Shown here piece by piece: positions 15,478 through 23,925 of a stretch of 64,000 bases of DNA (position 1 is its first letter; each line of letters begins with the position of its first letter). The notes under the pieces were generated by a model. That model was not told the origin of the DNA and ran no database searches. It saw nothing but the letters and a program-made list of their open reading frames with translations. Made by a program: the position numbers and the translations under genes. Origin of the DNA: SMWD01 sp964629475 (GTDB taxonomy: Bacteria > Pseudomonadota > Gammaproteobacteria > Steroidobacterales > GCA-2729495); contig CAZVQW010000001.1 in assembly GCA_964629475.1 (NCBI GenBank), positions 1-64,000 on the forward strand, in the 5' to 3' direction.

Positions 15478-16982
15478 TGTGTTGGCGGTATTTTATCACC
15501 TGATTTATCGCTCGATTCATCACTTGATTGTGGTGTGTGTTCGATTGCTGCCTGTGCGCTCAGCTGATCCTCGTCGGGGCTGTCGGCGGTAACTTCATCC
15601 CCGGTGTCCGGTTCCCGCTGGCCGTCAGGTTGTACATCGATGACCGTGATCGCTGGATCGTCGGCCGCTAAATCTCCGGACAAATCCTCGACCTGGCGGG
15701 CCGCAGTCTCGATCTCGTTCAGCTGCGTGATCTCTTTTTTGGCCTGTACACCGAGCTCGACAAATTTACGTGCGCCCGGCAGAACTTTGCGCTCCATTGA
15801 ACCCACGGCGCTGTTGTAAGCCTTGACGCTGCCTTCGAGCTGCTTGCCGAGCCTGGCCAGATGTCCCGTGAAGGCGCCCAATCGATCGTGCATGTCCTGC
15901 GCGAGCCGTTTGATCTCCTCGGCGTTCTCGGCAAGTTGATCCTGCCGCCATTGATACGCAACAGTCTTCAGTAGTGCAATCAGGTTTGACGGTGTCGCGA
16001 TGATGATCTGCTGACGCAATGCTTCTTCCATCAACGTCGGATTCTCATCCATGGCTGCAGATAAAAACTGGTCGCCCGGAATAAACAGTACGACGAACTG
16101 AGGGCTGTTCTCGAACTGTGCCCAGTATGCCTTGCTCGCGAGTTCGCGGACACGCTCGGCGACCTTGCGTGCGTGGCGTTGCAGGGCGGTTTTTTTCGCT
16201 TGATCGTCGTCGGCTTCTACAGCCGTCAGGTACGCATCAAGTGGTGTTTTGGCATCGATAATGATCGTGCCCTGTTCCGGCAGACGCACGATCATGTCGG
16301 GACGGACCGGTCCGCCTTCGGTCTCCGTGTGTACCTGCTCGATGAAATCGCAGTGCCCGACCATGCCGGCCAGCTCGACGACCCGGCGCAGCGTCAGCTC
16401 GCCCCATTGGCCGCGGACTTCCGGCCGACGCAGTGCCGAGACGAGGTTGCGTGTCTCGCCTTGCAATGCCTCCTGACCTTCCGCCATGGTCTTGAGTTGT
16501 TCGCGGATACCACCCAGCGCTTCGTGGCGCGTTTTTTCGATCTCACCGATCTGTTTGTGCGTCTTGTCGAGCGCATCCTGAATCGGTTTAATCAACTGCG
16601 CGATCGCCTGTTCCTTCTCCGTCAGGTCCGATTTGGCGCGCTCGCGGTGGGTACCCAGGCTCTGTTTGGCGAGCCGCAGGAAGCTGTCGCTGTTTTGCGC
16701 CAGTGATTTGCTGGCCAGTTCGGCAAATGATGCGGCCAGTCGCTGTTCGGCGTGATCAATTGCGTCGAGGCGTTCCTTTTCGAGATTGACCTGTGCCTCG
16801 AGTGAGGCACGCAGCGTATCAATCTCCGCCTGTTGGCGGAAATGAGTCATACGATTCCACAGGTAGTAGAACGCGACTCCCAACAACACGCCTAGCAAAA
16901 GGCCAATTCCAAGTGCGCTGCCGAGCCAGGCCACGCCCTGCGGTGTAATCTGTGTCAGGTCGAAGTTAGCTGATTCAAACAT
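15474..16982 (-). CDS. rmuC: DNA recombination protein RmuC homologue
   Basis: A 502-residue RmuC family protein, linked genetically to limiting recombination at inverted repeats. It has an N-terminal membrane anchor (GIGLLLGVLLGVAFYYLW, about residues 25-42), a long coiled coil (about 45-200) and then the nuclease-like core of the PD-(D/E)XK type: RGQWGELTLRRVVELAGM, VRPDMIVRLPEQGTIIIDAK, and FVVLFIPGDQFLSAA. The acidic C-terminal tail after residue 440 is poorly conserved. Its start overlaps mupP by eight bases. In Pseudomonas the ubiG-mupP-yciK cluster lacks rmuC between these genes, so its position here is a local variation. Confidence 0.92.
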   Translation of the reverse strand: MFESANFDLTQITPQGVAWLGSALGIGLLLGVLLGVAFYYLWNRMTHFRQQAEIDTLRASLEAQVNLEKERLDAIDHAEQRLAASFAELASKSLAQNSDSFLRLAKQSLGTHRERAKSDLTEKEQAIAQLIKPIQDALDKTHKQIGEIEKTRHEALGGIREQLKTMAEGQEALQGETRNLVSALRRPEVRGQWGELTLRRVVELAGMVGHCDFIEQVHTETEGGPVRPDMIVRLPEQGTIIIDAKTPLDAYLTAVEADDDQAKKTALQRHARKVAERVRELASKAYWAQFENSPQFVVLFIPGDQFLSAAMDENPTLMEEALRQQIIIATPSNLIALLKTVAYQWRQDQLAENAEEIKRLAQDMHDRLGAFTGHLARLGKQLEGSVKAYNSAVGSMERKVLPGARKFVELGVQAKKEITQLNEIETAARQVEDLSGDLAADDPAITVIDVQPDGQREPDTGDEVTADSPDEDQLSAQAAIEHTPQSSDESSDKSGDKIPPTH

Positions 16983-17646
16983 ATCTATTCACAAGGGTAA
17001 GCAATTCGACCGGGCTGTTGATCGTGTGATCGGCCTGCCAGGCGGTCGGATCGTCTTCCGGCATGATAAACCCATAGGCTGCTGCAACGGTCTTCATGCC
17101 AGCCGCGCGTCCGGCCTCTATATCGCGCCCGGCATCCCCAACGTACATAGCCTGTCCGGGCATGATACCGATCAACTCCGCTGCATACAGCAGCGGTCGC
17201 GGATGCGGTTTGCGCTCGGTCAGTGTATCGCCGCTGACGACACAGGCGCAGCGCGACAGCAGGCCAAGCGTATCGAGCAGTGGTTCAGTCAGATAGCCGG
17301 GTTTGTTGGTCACGACACCCCAGTGAATGTTCGCCTGTTCGAGATGTTCGAGCACTGTGTCCATGCCTTCGAACGGTACCGTATGTGTTGCCAGGTGTTT
17401 TGCATACAACTCAAGATAACGATCCCGCAGGCTCATGCGGTGAGCCTCTTCGAGTTCGCCGAACGCAATGTCGATGAGCCCCAGAGCACCGTTGGATACA
17501 TGAGCGCGCCCAGTGTCGTAATCGAGAGGCGTGCATGATTCCTCGGCCAGTAATTGATCTAGCACCGCAACCATGTCCGGCGCCGTGTCCAGCAGGGTGC
17601 CGTCCAGATCGAACAGTACGGCAGACAGGCGCGATGTCGAGTTCAT
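16975..17646 (-). CDS. mupP: HAD phosphatase, MupP/Gph type
   Basis: A 223-residue haloacid dehalogenase phosphatase. Motif I is LFDLDGTLLDTAPD, motif II lies in WGVVTNKP, and motif III/IV is ERKPHPRPLL followed by YVGDAGRDIEAGRAAG. By sequence it could be phosphoglycolate phosphatase (gph). However, in Pseudomonas the gene between ubiG and yciK is mupP, the N-acetylmuramic acid 6-phosphate phosphatase of the peptidoglycan recycling route that bypasses de novo UDP-MurNAc synthesis. That synteny favours MupP here, though sequence alone does not decide. It sits 5 bp after ubiG and overlaps rmuC. Confidence 0.85.
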   Translation of the reverse strand: MNSTSRLSAVLFDLDGTLLDTAPDMVAVLDQLLAEESCTPLDYDTGRAHVSNGALGLIDIAFGELEEAHRMSLRDRYLELYAKHLATHTVPFEGMDTVLEHLEQANIHWGVVTNKPGYLTEPLLDTLGLLSRCACVVSGDTLTERKPHPRPLLYAAELIGIMPGQAMYVGDAGRDIEAGRAAGMKTVAAAYGFIMPEDDPTAWQADHTINSPVELLTLVNRYV

Positions 17647-17651
17647 CGGTT

Positions 17652-18365
17652 TCAGGCAGCGGCCGGCCGCACAAAGTGGGCGAGGTAATTCACGTCGGCA
17701 TTTCCGCCGAGCCGAAAGGTCTCGCTGAGGGGCGAATAATGCAGGCCGGTGATGTCCCTGAGTTCGAGGCCGGCGCGGCGACCCCAGGCATCGAGTTCGG
17801 CCGGTTGAATAAATTTGGCATATTCATGGGTGCCTTTCGGCAGCATGCGCATCAGGTATTCGGCACCGACAATGGCCAGCGCGAAAGCCTTCGAATTGCG
17901 ATTGATCGTTGAGAAAAACACATCGCCGCCGGGTCTTACGAGACGTGCGCAGGTATCGATCAGAGCGGCCGGATCCGGCACATGTTCGAGGACTTCAAGG
18001 CACGTGACGATATCGAACGCAGCCGGTTTCTCCTCGGCCAGATCCCCCGCAGATTGTTCGCGGTATTTAATATTCTTCAATCCTGATTCATGCAGATGCA
18101 GCCGGGCGATGTCGAGTACCGAGCCGGCCAGATCGATGCCGGTCACATTCGCCGCCGTGGCGGCCATGCCTTCACTCAGAATGCCGCCGCCGCAGCCAAT
18201 ATCGAGACACTGTTTTCCGGTGAGCCCGGCGTGCTGATCGATATATTGCACCCGCAGCGGGTTCATCAGGTGTAGAGGTTTGAACTCACCCCGCGGATCC
18301 CACCAGCGACTGGCCAGTGCATCGAACTTCGCGATTTCATTCGGATCGTGATTTGCCTGGTTCAT
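17652..18365 (-). CDS. ubiG: Ubiquinone biosynthesis O-methyltransferase UbiG
   Basis: The SAM-dependent enzyme catalysing both O-methylations in ubiquinone synthesis. The start chosen (18365) gives 237 residues, matching the family (about 240), and an N-terminus DPNEIAKFDALASRWWDPRG typical of UbiG. Motif I is CLDIGCGGGILSEGMA, with IDLAGSVLDIARLH, VTCLEVLEHVPDP and FFSTINRN downstream. The frame stays open upstream to 18425, but that stretch is part of a REP palindrome and should not be coding. It follows mtaD on the minus strand after a 99 bp gap occupied by the palindrome. Confidence 0.95.
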   Translation of the reverse strand: MNQANHDPNEIAKFDALASRWWDPRGEFKPLHLMNPLRVQYIDQHAGLTGKQCLDIGCGGGILSEGMAATAANVTGIDLAGSVLDIARLHLHESGLKNIKYREQSAGDLAEEKPAAFDIVTCLEVLEHVPDPAALIDTCARLVRPGGDVFFSTINRNSKAFALAIVGAEYLMRMLPKGTHEYAKFIQPAELDAWGRRAGLELRDITGLHYSPLSETFRLGGNADVNYLAHFVRPAAA

Positions 18366-18386
18366 TGGCACACTATAGCGATGTGT

Positions 18387-18449
18387 CGTAGGAGCGGCAT
18401 CCTGCCGCGATTCACGTAGTGCCAATCGCGGCAGGATGCCGCTCCTACG
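18387..18449. repeat. REP palindrome, GTAGGAGCGGCAT family, copy 1
   Basis: Perfect 26 bp arms (18387-18412 and 18424-18449) with an 11-base loop. The core is CGTAGGAGCGGCATCCTGCC, and the other end of the arm reads GCCGCGATT. It lies between mtaD and ubiG. The related sequence at 50955-51104 is interrupted and a half element is at 52425-52450. The motif is close to the well-known Pseudomonas and Xanthomonas REP sequences. In RNA it would form a strong hairpin that could stop or stabilise transcripts between mtaD and ubiG. Confidence 0.85.
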
Positions 18450-18464
18450 GGGTGCATCATCGTT

Positions 18465-19796
18465 TTATTTATTCTGTCCATCACTATCGGCCAGCCGTCT
18501 CTGCCAGGCGGTTGCGCGTCCCAGGATTTCGGCCTGATCTATAGTGACGAAGCGGCGATCCTCGAGTACTTGCTCTCCGCCGACCCAGACATCGGCAACC
18601 TGGTCGCGACTGGCCGAGTAGACGAGCAGCGAAACAGGGTGATGGACCGGTTGGGTCGCCGGCTCGTTGATATCGACACAGATCATATCGGCGATCTTGC
18701 CGGGTTCGAGGCTGCCGATCTCATCGCCGAGACCGACGGCACGCGCGCCGTTGATCGTTGCCATGGCCAGAACATCTTCGGCAGGTAGTGCGGCCGCATC
18801 GCCGGCGATTCCTTTGCCGAGTAGTGCGGCGGTACGCATTTCTCCGAACATGTCGAGATCGTTGTTGCTGCCCGCGCCGTCGGTGCCGAGCGCGACATTG
18901 ATGCCGGCAGCGAGCAGCCGGCTGACCGGGCAGAAGCCACTGGCGAGTTTCAGGTTCGATTCGGGGCAGTGCACGATGCTGACGCCACGCTCGGCGAGCA
19001 GTGTAATTTCGTCTTCCAGCAACTGCGTCATATGCACGGCAGTCAGCAACGAGTTGACCAGTCCTAATGCATCGATGCGCTGCAGCGGGCGGCGGCCATC
19101 CTTATCCGTGGCGATCTGTATTTCATCGCCCGTCTCGTGCAAATGCATGTGGATCGGCGTGTCGAGTTCATCGGCCAGTACGTGCAGTCGCCGGCACGAC
19201 TCGTCACTGATCGTGTACGGCGCATGCGGTGCAAAAGTCGTGGAGATCAGCGGATGACTCTTGTACTGGTCATGAACCGCGATGCCCTTGGCGAAATATT
19301 CGTCGGCATCGCCGGCCCATGCCGTCGGCATGTCGATGACAATCATGCCGACGACAGCCCTTATCTGGCGTTCTACAGCGGTCTGCGCGACCACGTCGGG
19401 AAAGAAGTACATGTCCTGGAAACACGTCGTGCCGCCGCGGAGCATTTCGCTGATCGCCAGATCTGACCCGTCGCGGACAAAATCCGGGCTGGCCCAGCGT
19501 GCTTCGGCCGGCCAGATATGCTCGCCGAGCCAGCGTTCCAGCGGCATATCATCGGCCATCCCGCGGAACAAGGTCATCGCACCATGCGTATGCGCATTAA
19601 TCAGACCAGGCAACAAAATATGGTGTGGCCGATCGACGGTGCGGTCCGCGATGAAGCGGGTCGCGATGTCTGTCGACGGGCCCAGTCCCACGATGCGACC
19701 GTCGCGGATCGCAATGGCATGGTGGTCGAGTACGGTGCCGCGCGGCTCGACCGGGATGATCCAGCGAGCCTGGATGACGAGGTCAACTTGTTCCAT
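18465..19796 (-). CDS. mtaD: 5-methylthioadenosine/S-adenosylhomocysteine deaminase (TRZ/ATZ family)
   Basis: A 443-residue amidohydrolase that deaminates methylthioadenosine (and often S-adenosylhomocysteine or adenosine) to the inosine form. Zinc ligands are seen in LPGLINAHTHGAMTLFRG (HxH, near residue 68), in HLHETGDEI and in LGTDGAGSNNDLDMFGEM. The GMADDMPLERWLGEHIWPAE loop is typical of the MtaD branch. In Pseudomonas this gene also lies next to ubiG and divergent from gyrA, and deaminates methylthioadenosine there. The ATG is at 19796. The C-terminal residues after 430 are variable. The 336 bp to gyrA contain the divergent promoters. Confidence 0.92.
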   Translation of the reverse strand: MEQVDLVIQARWIIPVEPRGTVLDHHAIAIRDGRIVGLGPSTDIATRFIADRTVDRPHHILLPGLINAHTHGAMTLFRGMADDMPLERWLGEHIWPAEARWASPDFVRDGSDLAISEMLRGGTTCFQDMYFFPDVVAQTAVERQIRAVVGMIVIDMPTAWAGDADEYFAKGIAVHDQYKSHPLISTTFAPHAPYTISDESCRRLHVLADELDTPIHMHLHETGDEIQIATDKDGRRPLQRIDALGLVNSLLTAVHMTQLLEDEITLLAERGVSIVHCPESNLKLASGFCPVSRLLAAGINVALGTDGAGSNNDLDMFGEMRTAALLGKGIAGDAAALPAEDVLAMATINGARAVGLGDEIGSLEPGKIADMICVDINEPATQPVHHPVSLLVYSASRDQVADVWVGGEQVLEDRRFVTIDQAEILGRATAWQRRLADSDGQNK

Positions 19797-20132
19797 GGAT
19801 AAATCTTGGCTGATCGCTCTTTTTCAGAGTTTGGGCGCGCTCTTTGGGTGGTCATTGCGGCCGGTTCCGGACGCCTGTGGATAATGCCTGAACCGACCTC
19901 GCAGTGAAATAGCTGTAAATGGCACACAGCCGCCGTTTTATTTAGTCTTCAGTACTACGGAAGCGGTCGTTGCTGTGATAATATTACGGATTATTCGCCG
20001 CCGGATTTGGCGCCCTTTTTACTGCCCAAGAAATGTAACGAAATCAGCGGAATCTGGCCGGATCGACGCGATGGCGCGCGGCGAGGTCTTGCTTCCCGAA
20101 TTCTCTAGGCACCCACACATCTCAATCTACCG
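19797..20132. promoter_or_regulatory. Divergent promoter region mtaD/gyrA
   Basis: This 336 bp non-coding stretch separates leftward mtaD from rightward gyrA. An AT-rich segment at 19973-19990 (GATAATATTACGGATTATT) is the best candidate for a gyrA -10 region, but I see no convincing -35 box at the right spacing. The last 60 bases before the gyrA ATG lack a strong Shine-Dalgarno. No gene or RNA structure is recognised in it. Confidence 0.35.
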
Positions 20133-22724
20133 ATGGTCGAAGCGGCTCACGAAGTATTGCCTGTAAATCTCGAAGACGAGATGCGCCAGTCTTACCTGGA
20201 TTACGCGATGAGCGTGATCGTCGGCCGGGCGCTGCCCGACGTGCGCGATGGTCTGAAACCTGTGCACCGCCGCGTCCTGTACGCGATGCGCGAACTGGGC
20301 AATGACTATAACAAGGCCTATAAAAAATCGGCTCGCGTCGTTGGCGATGTCATCGGTAAGTACCATCCACACGGCGACACGGCAGTCTACGACACGATTG
20401 TGCGCCTGGCGCAGCCATTTTCGATGCGTTACATGCTTGTTGACGGGCAGGGAAACTTCGGTTCCGTCGATGGTGATTCACCCGCCGCCATGCGTTATAC
20501 CGAGGTCCGGATGGCGCGGATCGCCGGCGAGATCCTGGCGGATATCGACAAGGAAACAGTTGATTTCGCCGAAAACTACGACGGTTCGGAGTCCGAACCG
20601 AGGGTTCTGCCGACGCGCATCCCGAACCTGCTCATCAACGGTTCGTCCGGTATCGCCGTGGGCATGGCGACGAATATACCGCCGCATAATCTGTGTGAGG
20701 TCATCGATGCCGTTTTTGCGCTGCTTGACGATCCGGAGATCTCGATTGCGGGTTTGATGGAAAAGCTGCCCGGGCCGGACTTCCCGACTGCCGGCATTAT
20801 CAATGGCGTGCAGGGCATTTACTCGGCCTACCAGACCGGGCGCGGCCGTGTGCGGATCCGGGCGCGGACCGAGATCGAGGAATGCGACAGCCGGGGCAAG
20901 GAAGCAATCATTGTTACCGAGTTGCCCTACCAGGTGAACAAGGCCCGGTTGATCGAGAAAATCGCCGAACTGGTCCGCGAAAAGCGGATCGAGGGTATCA
21001 CCGAACTTCGCGACGAATCCGACAAAGACGGCATGCGGGTTGTGATCGAGCTACGCCGCGGCGAAATGACCGATGTCGTGCTGAATAATCTGTTTAAGCA
21101 GACACAGATGGAAAGCGTGTTCGGCATCAACATGGTGGCGCTCCGGGATGGCCAGCCACGCTTGTTGAATCTGAAGGAAATTCTCGATGCCTTCGTCAAG
21201 CACCGGCGTGAGGTCGTCACGCGCCGAACGATATTCGATCTGCGCAAGGCCCGCGAACGAGCTCACGTGCTGGAAGGGCAGACCGTCGCACTGGCGAACA
21301 TCGATGAAGTCATCGCCCTGATCAAGGCCTCGGCTTCTCCGGCCGAAGCTAAATCGGCTCTTATTGCCCGGACCTGGCAACCCGGCGCCGTGACCGCAAT
21401 GCTGGAGAAAGCCGGCGACGTCAGCACCCGGCCAGACTCTCTTGAAGATGAATTGGGTGAAGGCGAGTTCGGCGCCGTCGATGACGGGTATCGCTTGTCC
21501 CCGGTTCAGGCTCAGGCGATCCTGGATCTCCGGCTGCATCGTTTGACTGGACTTGAGCAAGATAAAATAGTAAGTGAATACAGTAAGTTATTAGATATAA
21601 TTAAATATCTTTCTAGTATCTTGTCTGATCCCGATCGCCTGCTCGGCGTCATTCGCGACGAACTTGTCGAGATGCGCGAACAATATGGCGATGAGCGTCG
21701 CAGCGAAATTATTGAGGCGGACGACGATCTGACTGCCGAGGATCTGATTCCCGTAGAGGATCTGGTTGTGACGATCTCGCATGGTGGTTATGCGAAGGCC
21801 CAGGGCCTCGACAACTATCAGGCGCAGCGGCGAGGTGGTCGCGGGCGTGCTGCGGCCAAGGTCAAGGATGAGGATTTCATCGACAAGCTGTTTGTGGCTA
21901 ACAGTCACGATACGTTGTTGTGTTTCACGAGTCGTGGCAAGGTTTACTGGATCAAGGTCTACCAGTTGCCCAGGGCCAGCCGCGTCGCGCGTGGCCGGCC
22001 GATGGTTAACCTGTTGCCGCTCGGGCCCGACGAACGGGTCAACGCCGTGTTGCCGGTGCGCGATTACGATGCGGACAAGTTTGTCTTTATGGCCACCAGT
22101 GCGGGAACCGTCAAGAAGACGAGTCTCGAGGCATTCTCGCGGCCACGGGCCAACGGCATCATCGCCGTTGATCTGCGTGAGGAAGACCTTCTCGTCGACG
22201 TGGCGATGACGGACGGCGACTCGGATATCCTGCTGTTTGCCAGTTCCGGCAAGGCGGCGCGGTTCCACGAATCGAAGGTTCGTGCCATGGGTCGAACAGC
22301 AGCCGGCGTGCGTGGCATCAAACTCGCCGAAGGCCACGATCTGATTGCATTGTTGATCATCGGCGCGGAAGGCGATGCTGGCAACGTATTGACCGCGACC
22401 GAGAATGGTTACGGCAAGCGTACGCCGCTTAGCGATTACCCCGTTCATGGACGCGGCGGGCAGGGTGTTATCGGCATTCAGACCACAGCGCGTAATGGCC
22501 GAATGGTCGGCGCGGTCGAGGTTAGCGATGACGACGAGGTCATGTTGATCAGCTCCGGCGGCACACTGGTGCGCACGCGAGTTGACGACATCTCCGTGCA
22601 GAGTCGCAACACCCAGGGCGTACGCCTGATTAGGATTAGCGATGACGATCGTCTCGTCGGGCTGGATCGGGTCATGCCAATGCAGGACGACGAAGAATCG
22701 GACAACGGTGAAGCAGAAGAATAG
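20133..22724 (+). CDS. gyrA: DNA gyrase subunit A
   Basis: The DNA-cleaving subunit of gyrase, 863 residues. The N-terminus (LPVNLEDEMRQSYLDYAMSV) numbers like E. coli. The active-site tyrosine is Y122 in AAMRYTEVRM. The quinolone region reads HPHGDTAVYD, with Thr83 and Asp87; Thr83 is the wild-type residue in Pseudomonas, so it is not evidence of resistance. The GyrA box QRRGGRG near residue 568 shows this is GyrA and not ParC. The C-terminal beta-pinwheel is complete, followed by an acidic tail. Codons around 21560-21620 are strikingly AT-rich compared with the rest. It leads the serC-pheA-hisC-aroA block, with 107 bp before serC. Confidence 0.98.
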   Translation: MVEAAHEVLPVNLEDEMRQSYLDYAMSVIVGRALPDVRDGLKPVHRRVLYAMRELGNDYNKAYKKSARVVGDVIGKYHPHGDTAVYDTIVRLAQPFSMRYMLVDGQGNFGSVDGDSPAAMRYTEVRMARIAGEILADIDKETVDFAENYDGSESEPRVLPTRIPNLLINGSSGIAVGMATNIPPHNLCEVIDAVFALLDDPEISIAGLMEKLPGPDFPTAGIINGVQGIYSAYQTGRGRVRIRARTEIEECDSRGKEAIIVTELPYQVNKARLIEKIAELVREKRIEGITELRDESDKDGMRVVIELRRGEMTDVVLNNLFKQTQMESVFGINMVALRDGQPRLLNLKEILDAFVKHRREVVTRRTIFDLRKARERAHVLEGQTVALANIDEVIALIKASASPAEAKSALIARTWQPGAVTAMLEKAGDVSTRPDSLEDELGEGEFGAVDDGYRLSPVQAQAILDLRLHRLTGLEQDKIVSEYSKLLDIIKYLSSILSDPDRLLGVIRDELVEMREQYGDERRSEIIEADDDLTAEDLIPVEDLVVTISHGGYAKAQGLDNYQAQRRGGRGRAAAKVKDEDFIDKLFVANSHDTLLCFTSRGKVYWIKVYQLPRASRVARGRPMVNLLPLGPDERVNAVLPVRDYDADKFVFMATSAGTVKKTSLEAFSRPRANGIIAVDLREEDLLVDVAMTDGDSDILLFASSGKAARFHESKVRAMGRTAAGVRGIKLAEGHDLIALLIIGAEGDAGNVLTATENGYGKRTPLSDYPVHGRGGQGVIGIQTTARNGRMVGAVEVSDDDEVMLISSGGTLVRTRVDDISVQSRNTQGVRLIRISDDDRLVGLDRVMPMQDDEESDNGEAEE

Positions 22725-22831
22725 AGCCTTTTACCCGGAGCGGATGCTGCTACGAAGCCGGTTATTAAGGGTTGCCCCCGGTAAGTAAACCAGCGGAAGT
22801 ATCGACAGGCTTATCGATCAGGAAAGTAATG

Positions 22832-23914
22832 ATGTCACGAGTTTTTAATTTCAGTGCAGGGCCGGCAGCATTACCGCTTGAGGTTCTCGAGCAGGCGCGG
22901 GCCGAAATTCCGGATTGGCAAGGCCTGGGCATGTCGGTCATGGAAATCAGCCACCGCAGCAAGCCTTTCATTGCCGTTGCCGAAACAGCCGAAGCCGATT
23001 TGCGTGAGTTGATGGGTATTTCCGACGACTATGCCGTCATGTTCCTGCAAGGTGGAGCGACGCAGCAGTTTGCATTGCTGCCAATGAACCTGTCGCAGCC
23101 TGGTGACAGCATTGATTGTTTGTTGACCGGAACCTGGTCGAAAAAAGCGCACAAGGAGGCCGGCATAGTTCGCAATGTGCGTATCGTCGCGGACGGTGCG
23201 AATTCCGGATATACGGATGTGCCGGCACGCGAGTCGTGGCAGCTTGATCCGGGTGCTGCATATTTTCACTACACGCCGAACGAGACGATCGGTGGTGTCG
23301 AAATTCATCAGACACCGTCGGTCGCTGACATTCCCGTTGTGGCAGACATGTCCTCGACAATCCTGTCGCGGCCTGTCGATGTCAGCAAATTCGGCGTTAT
23401 TTATGCCGGCGCCCAGAAAAATATTGGCCCGGCCGGCCTGACAATTGTCATCATGCGGCGTGATTTGCTTGAGCGTGCACCGGCGGACCTGCCGAACATC
23501 CTGCGCTACAAGTCTCACGCCGACGGTGGTTCGATGCTGAATACGCCGCCGACGTTCGGCTGGTACCTGGCCGGGCTGGTTTTCAAGTGGCTCAAAGAGC
23601 AAGGTGGCGTGGTGGCGTCCGGTGAGCGCAATCAGCGCAAAGCCGAACTGCTGTATAACGCAATTGATACTTCGGGTTTCTATGCGAATCCCGTCGCCAA
23701 GGATTATCGTTCGTGGATGAACGTGCCGTTTACGCTGGCCAATCCGGAACTGGATGGTGAATTTCTGAATCTGGCCGAGCAGGAAGGATTGACCAACCTG
23801 AAGGGTCATCGCTCGGTTGGCGGGATGCGGGCCAGCATTTACAATGCCATGCCCGAAGAAGGCGTACAGGCTCTTGTCGATTTCATGGCCGAGTTCGAAA
23901 GAAAGAATGCCTAG
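22832..23914 (+). CDS. serC: Phosphoserine aminotransferase
   Basis: A PLP-dependent class V aminotransferase making O-phosphoserine from 3-phosphohydroxypyruvate (serine synthesis), and also acting in the pyridoxal phosphate pathway. SRVFNFSAGPAALP marks the N-terminus; the ATG at 22832 has AGGAAAG at suitable spacing, whereas the open frame from 22772 adds a non-conserved leader. FLQGGATQQFALLPMNL binds the cofactor phosphate. The Schiff-base lysine is in YAGAQKNIGPAGLT, and HADGGSMLNTPPTF closes the site. At 360 residues it matches E. coli (362). serA follows in 11 bp, so two of the three serine-pathway enzymes are coupled. Confidence 0.96.
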   Translation: MSRVFNFSAGPAALPLEVLEQARAEIPDWQGLGMSVMEISHRSKPFIAVAETAEADLRELMGISDDYAVMFLQGGATQQFALLPMNLSQPGDSIDCLLTGTWSKKAHKEAGIVRNVRIVADGANSGYTDVPARESWQLDPGAAYFHYTPNETIGGVEIHQTPSVADIPVVADMSSTILSRPVDVSKFGVIYAGAQKNIGPAGLTIVIMRRDLLERAPADLPNILRYKSHADGGSMLNTPPTFGWYLAGLVFKWLKEQGGVVASGERNQRKAELLYNAIDTSGFYANPVAKDYRSWMNVPFTLANPELDGEFLNLAEQEGLTNLKGHRSVGGMRASIYNAMPEEGVQALVDFMAEFERKNA

Positions 23915-23925
23915 CAGGAAAAAAC

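Noticed and set aside
18366..18425. N-terminal extension of UbiG (20 residues)
   Set aside because: It is encoded by the left half and loop of a REP palindrome; the ATG at 18365 gives the normal family length.
20376..20393. GyrA Thr83 as a fluoroquinolone resistance change
   Set aside because: Threonine at this position is the natural residue in Pseudomonas and others, and Asp87 is unchanged.
21591..22448. Long open frame antisense to gyrA (285 codons)
   Set aside because: It mirrors the codon pattern of gyrA, has no recognisable domain, and GyrA is complete on the plus strand; similar antisense frames lie opposite serC and cmk.
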